Below are positions 15,600 through 18,470 of a stretch of DNA of 18,470 nucleotides, one piece after another. Origin of the DNA: CAZWDL01 sp964632995 (GTDB lineage: Bacteria; Bacteroidota; Bacteroidia; Chitinophagales; Saprospiraceae). The translations under genes and the position numbers were made by a program. The stretch lies in the NCBI GenBank assembly GCA_964632995.1, contig CAZWDL010000134.1, positions 1 through 18,470 on the forward strand. Reading direction: 5' to 3'. Numbering within the stretch: the first letter of the stretch is position 1; every line of letters begins with the position of its first letter. The notes below the pieces were generated by a model. It was given only the letters and a program-made list of their open reading frames with translations, made no database searches and had not been told where the DNA came from.

Positions 15600-15641
15600 G
15601 TAATGCTCCGGAGAAACCGGAGGCCTCTCCGGAGATATTAC
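15600..15641. promoter_or_regulatory. Strong hairpin upstream of the SPOR gene
   Basis: GTAAT-G-CTCCGGAG (15600-15613) faces CTCCGGAG-ATA-TTAC (15627-15641): an 8-bp perfect core that is itself a palindrome, then an internal loop, then outer pairing. The loop contains CCGGAGGCC, adding alternative pairings. There is no T run on either side, so a classic terminator is unlikely. It could be a 5-prime leader structure of the SPOR gene, whose ATG is 43 bp downstream, or a palindromic repeat. Confidence 0.45.
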
Positions 15642-15684
15642 TCCCTCATACAATTTATTTTATCCATTAGTAAATAATAATATC

Positions 15685-16335
15685 ATGGAAAATTTCAGTT
15701 TTTATATTCTCCTGATCGTTTTCGGCGCTGTAATCGGCGTCATTTTACTCGCTGCTGTAATCGGGTCCATCTTCAGGGGCCTGCCGGTGAGAGGATACCC
15801 CGGAGGTTATCACTACGATAGGGGAGGTTTTTCCGGAGCTTTGATTATTTTTTCGGTAATCATTATCCTGGTATACTGGAAACAGTCGGATCGCGCAGGG
15901 CCGCCGGGTCAACTTCCACTTGATAAGATGGACGCCCCTTTGCAATCAGTACAGACCAACCGAAATCACCATGAGGTGGAAGAAGCGCCTGGCCAAAACG
16001 GTTCGGAAATTGGCGACCTGGAACGGGCCGTCAGGCAACGCATCCAAAGCAAGCGGCAAAATGTTTGGAAACCCCATCCGCAACTGAAATCCAAAAAGTG
16101 GTTCAGTATTCAGGTTGGCGCTTTCACCGAAATGAAAAATGCCAGAAAATTCCATAGAAAGTGTCAGAATCAAACTCATGAAGTGGTCAATATTCACGAG
16201 GATGATGGCCAGTTCAAAGTTATGGTGGGACACTTCTACGAGCGAGCGGAAGCCCTGGTGGCCGAACAGGCATTGGAACGACAAGGAATTAAGGGTCACC
16301 TCCGGGTGATTCATGTATCCCCAAATCCGCCTTAG
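15685..16335 (+). CDS. Membrane protein with C-terminal SPOR domain
   Basis: A 216-residue envelope protein. Two hydrophobic segments (about residues 7-30 and 50-64) flank a short Gly/Tyr-rich loop. A polar, low-complexity linker runs to about residue 135. Residues 138-210 are a SPOR domain: WFSIQVGAFTEMKNARKF, then the central YKV-like FKVMVGHFYERAEAL and the last strand GHLRVIHV. SPOR domains bind peptidoglycan stripped of stem peptides, often at the septum. Two spans before the domain would put it in the cytoplasm unless the first segment is re-entrant or the N-terminus is periplasmic, so topology is uncertain. The gene stands alone and is followed by a strong terminator. The SPOR call is confident; the cellular role is unspecified. 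Confidence 0.88.
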   Translation: MENFSFYILLIVFGAVIGVILLAAVIGSIFRGLPVRGYPGGYHYDRGGFSGALIIFSVIIILVYWKQSDRAGPPGQLPLDKMDAPLQSVQTNRNHHEVEEAPGQNGSEIGDLERAVRQRIQSKRQNVWKPHPQLKSKKWFSIQVGAFTEMKNARKFHRKCQNQTHEVVNIHEDDGQFKVMVGHFYERAEALVAEQALERQGIKGHLRVIHVSPNPP

Positions 16336-16382
16336 TCGGAGATGCTCAGGGAATAACTTCCTTTTCGTAATGCATCCAAAAT

Positions 16383-16420
16383 AAAAAACCAGGAGCCCAC
16401 AAAGGGACCTCCTGGTTTTG
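16383..16420 (+). terminator. Rho-independent (bidirectional) terminator
   Basis: AAAACCAGGAG (16385-16395) pairs with CTCCTGGTTTT (16409-16419), with CCC/GGG able to extend the stem inward across a small bulge. A-rich sequence on one side and T-rich on the other let it work in both directions. It serves the SPOR gene and lies between convergent genes, so it also fits the methyltransferase on the other strand. Confidence 0.85.
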
Positions 16421-16510
16421 CCGTTCCTTAAAGCTTAAACTACCCCTCGATATTCCTCTGAACAAGATAGTCCGAATGAAAACCTAAAACCGCCAATCCG
16501 GAAACTTTTT

Positions 16511-17600
16511 TCACCGCCGCACCACATAATAATCATTCTGTATATCGTGCTCCAGCTGATGGATGTCAATCTCCCCGAACCCGGCGTTGCGCAGCATTTC
16601 GCGCGCCTTTTCCCGGCCCCACATAGTCCCGAGGCCTATGCCCCCCTGCGCCAGGGAAACCGTCATGCAGTGCATGGTGGAGATGGTATACAGTAGCGGG
16701 GCAAGCGGGTGGTCGAGGTTATTTTCCATTTGGCTGGAGGCGGAAATGTCCTGCATGAGGTAGACGCCGTCGGGTTTCAGCGCCCGGCAGATGCCGGCCG
16801 GTACGCGGTCGGGCCGCGCCTGATCGTGGATGGCGTCGAAAAAAGTGATCAAATCGAAGCGGGCGGAGGGGCCATCCAAATGGAAGGTGGTCAGGTCGCG
16901 TACTTCGAAATGCACATTGCCGGTCGCGTGTTCTGAAGCTTCGGTCTTGGCCTTACCGATGGCTTCTTCGGAGAGGTCATATCCCGTAAAGCGGCTATTG
17001 GGGAAAGCGCTGCGCCATCTGGTTGAGGGTACGGCCCATACCGCAGCCGATATCCAGCACCTCGATGCCCTGCTTCAGCCGGTCGACCAGACCAGGGACC
17101 AGCGGCAAGATGATATCGAAAAGAGAGGAGAGGACGGACTGCCCGCTGTCTTCGGCCATCACCTCATGAAATCGCTTGTATTCCGAATAGGGCACGCCAC
17201 CTCCGTTTTTGAAGCAATCGACAACCTTGTCTTCCACCGTCCCCATTAAACCGATGTATTGGGTAAAGACGCCCATATTGTCGGCGCCGGCGGCACGGGT
17301 GAGCAAAGCAGCGTGTTCGGTGGGCAGGGTGAATTTCGGCGCCTGTCCGTTTGGCGAAATTTCCATAATGCCGCCCGCGGCCATCGCTCCCAGCCACTCC
17401 CGGACATAACGCTCGTTGAGGCCGGCCGCCGCGGCGATTTCCTCACTGGTAGCCGCAGGTAGCTCACTCATCTTGTCCAGCAACCCGGTGCGGTGGCCGA
17501 TGGAGAGCATTACCGCCAGCGAGCCGTGGTTGAGCAGGTCGAGCAATTTTCCGCCGAAGGCTTCGGCTTTTTGAGGATCGATTTGATGGAGTTTGCACAT
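16511..17600 (-). pseudogene. SAM-dependent methyltransferase, split by a single-base frameshift
   Basis: The 5-prime piece (17600 down to 16995, 201 residues) has a winged-helix-like N-terminal region (TSEEIAAAAGLNERYVREWL) followed by SAM motif I VLDIGCGMG (181-189), and stops at QRFPQ. The next frame continues the domain directly (SRFTGYDLSEEAIGKAK), then VHFEVRDLTTF, FDLITFFDAIHDQ (motif IV region), LKPDGVYLMQDI and a C-terminal NDYYVVRR at 16511. Joined, the protein would be about 362 residues, typical of winged-helix class I methyltransferases of the Rv2258c-like type. The break is at a four-base run (GGGG on plus, 17000-17003); three bases restore RFPNSRFTGYD. This is either a sequencing indel or a recent pseudogene. 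The methyl acceptor is unknown. Confidence 0.82.
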
Positions 17601-18119
17601 GATGTCGTGATTTTAGTCGGGTTTTTAATGAATAGGATTCAAGTTCGCATCTTAATGGGCCTTCATTTATTTATACTCGACGTAAATTTGTTTGAGGAAC
17701 TTCTCAAACCCATTAAGTCGGTATACGCTGACTCGAATATGGCTTGATTTCTCAAACCATTTCGACGGCAGTATAAATCATAAAAGGCATTGATTTCAGG
17801 CAGGGCTAAGTAACTTTTTTTCAAAATAGAACCAGCTCTGCTCAGTTGCAATTCCATTTTATTCGTTGGCCGGTTGGCTCGATTCAATGACGACATTATT
17901 GTATGGCTTGCTCCAAAAGCATTCAGGTTTAGGAGGTATAGGGTGGTTTAGGAGGTTTATGGAGGTTTATAGAGGTTTAGAAAGGGGGCATGCCGAAGCC
18001 TAGTAAAGCAAAACCACCGCTATTCCCTCGCCACGCATCGCCCGGCCCTGCTACCAACAGCGAATGGCGAAAAGCACCTGGAGCACCCTCCCAATACCCA
18101 GGCACCCAGCACCCAGCCC
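17601..18119. other. Intergenic region with repeats, no supported gene
   Basis: A 519-bp spacer. A 77-codon minus-strand frame (17663-17896) looks partly protein-like (AFYDLYCRRNGLRNQAIF), but it overlaps repeats and has no recognisable domain; it may be a repeat-borne or decayed fragment. GTTTGAG (17690-17696) pairs with CTCAAAC (17703-17709), and TTCTCAAACC occurs directly repeated at 17701 and 17749. The stretch 18090-18130 is C-rich with CACCCAGCACCCAGCCC-like strings, the kind of simple intergenic filler seen around the haem operon too. A G-rich tandem array is listed separately. Confidence 0.5.
17926..17980 (+). repeat. G-rich ~10-bp tandem array (GGTTTAGGAG-type)
   Basis: About five and a half degenerate copies of a 10-bp unit: GGTTTAGGAG, GTATAGGGTG, GTTTAGGAGG, TTTATGGAGG, TTTATAGAGG, TTTAG. 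The many GG pairs spaced by 1-5 bases could form a two-tetrad G-quadruplex on the plus strand. It lies between the divergent methyltransferase and the convergent protease tail, outside any gene. Confidence 0.65.
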
Positions 18120-18470
18120 TCACTCCCCACACCCGATCGGCGAACCATCGGGCAGTTCCGGCGCTTCGGGCATCTCCCAGTCTTCGGGATCCTGCTTGAA
18201 GAGACGGACCTGTTCCGAGAGGTAGGTCAGGTGCGCCAGCTGGTTGGCGTCGGTGGTGTAGCCCATTTCCGTTTCCAGTCTTTTTTGCAATTCGTTGATC
18301 TTGAGCCAGGCTACGGCGGATACCTGCCGCATAACTTTTTTATCGCCGGCCAGTTGCAGCAAGTGCTGCACGGCCAGTTTTTCCGTCATGCGGGCCAGTT
18401 CCTTTTCGTAGGGCGACTGCTCTTTGCGCACGCGCGCGGCGGCCATGGTTTCGTCGATCAGTTCGGCCAG
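18120..18470 (-). CDS. C-terminal fragment of a probable zinc metalloprotease (DUF5117-like)
   Basis: The frame is open from the window edge at 18470 through an internal Met at 18446 to TGA at 18120-18122, so this is the last 116 residues of a longer protein. It is helical (LAVQHLLQLAGDKKVMRQV, AVAWLKINELQKRL) and ends in an acidic/proline-rich tail, DPEDWEMPEAPELPDGSPIG followed by CGE. That PxLPxGSPIG ending recalls, from memory, the C-termini of gluzincin-like zinc-dependent metalloproteases with DUF5117/DUF4953 domains common in Bacteroidota. The catalytic region is outside the window, so the family call is tentative; that it is a real coding fragment is well supported. Confidence 0.6.
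   Translation of the reverse strand: MAELIDETMAAARVRKEQSPYEKELARMTEKLAVQHLLQLAGDKKVMRQVSAVAWLKINELQKRLETEMGYTTDANQLAHLTYLSEQVRLFKQDPEDWEMPEAPELPDGSPIGCGE

Larger units (their letters stand above)
14537..15684. other. AT-rich gene-poor region upstream of the island
   Basis: About 1.15 kb without a convincing gene. Three short open frames (14653-14940 minus, 15057-15254 minus, 15286-15534 plus) have low-complexity, Lys/Ile/Phe-rich products and no recognisable domains; I treat them as chance. Visible structure includes the island promoter at its left end, a 21-bp direct repeat, a 12-bp perfect palindrome, and a strong hairpin at 15600-15641, each listed separately. AGCTGG-containing segments at about 15445 and 15568 look like decayed copies of one another. 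The composition is far more AT-rich than the flanks, as often at the edge of acquired DNA. Confidence 0.55.

Noticed and set aside
14680..15684. Search for sigma54 -24/-12 promoter or tRNA/attachment site upstream of the island
   Set aside because: No convincing GG-N10-GC element with TGGCAC/TTGC context, no tRNA-like cloverleaf and no integrase gene were seen.
18090..18130. C-rich CACCCAGCACCCAGCCC-type strings
   Set aside because: Simple intergenic low-complexity sequence; nothing shows a specific function.

Overview
The window looks like a chromosomal segment of a Bacteroidota bacterium, probably from the Saprospiria/Lewinella-like part of the phylum. Pointers are a Bacteroidota-style haem uptake operon ending in a TonB-dependent receptor, start codons without Shine-Dalgarno sequences, a small CxxC protein of a type I associate with this phylum, and a SPOR-domain envelope protein. 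The assignment is inference; no rRNA or marker gene is present. Base composition is uneven by eye: the haem operon and both flanks are GC-rich, the 6.4-15.7 kb stretch is clearly more AT-rich.

Layout. (1) 1-4777, plus strand: haem acquisition. It holds the tail of a FecCD-type permease (hmuU), the ATPase hmuV, the haem-handling protein hmuS, a 104-residue CxxC protein, and a haem-type TonB-dependent receptor. A 264-bp gap with a long hairpin and an 8-bp tandem repeat separates hmuU from hmuV. (2) 4778-6447: intergenic repeats, a 163-bp element with 18-bp perfect inverted ends, a secreted coiled-coil protein on the minus strand that seems frameshifted near its end, and the first ~23 codons of a truncated NAD(P)-binding (SDR/NmrA-like) gene. 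(3) 6398-14536, minus strand: five tightly packed genes that form the most interesting part. (4) 14537-15684: AT-rich DNA without a convincing gene, holding the island promoter, repeats and palindromes. (5) 15685-18470: a SPOR membrane protein, a strong terminator, a frameshifted SAM methyltransferase, a repeat-bearing spacer with a G-rich 10-bp tandem array, and the C-terminus of a probable metalloprotease.

The five-gene island reads in transcription order: a 1051-residue divergent histidine-kinase-like protein, a 323-residue protein of unknown family, a 548-residue protein with two complete receiver domains and no output domain, a receiver-AAA+ (NtrC-type) sigma54 activator, and a receiver-TIR fusion whose TIR domain keeps the predicted catalytic glutamate. 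The logic resembles the Detocs defence systems (DtcA kinase, DtcB phosphate-buffering receiver, DtcC receiver-effector), but with a TIR (probable NADase) effector, a dedicated sigma54 activator and one orphan component. I propose it as a phosphorelay-gated TIR defence system. Neither the defence role nor novelty can be shown from sequence alone.

Three genes show probable single-base length errors: the TonB receptor tail at a G11 run, the coiled-coil gene near 5263, and the methyltransferase at a G4 run near 17000. Either the assembly carries indel errors or these genes are decaying.
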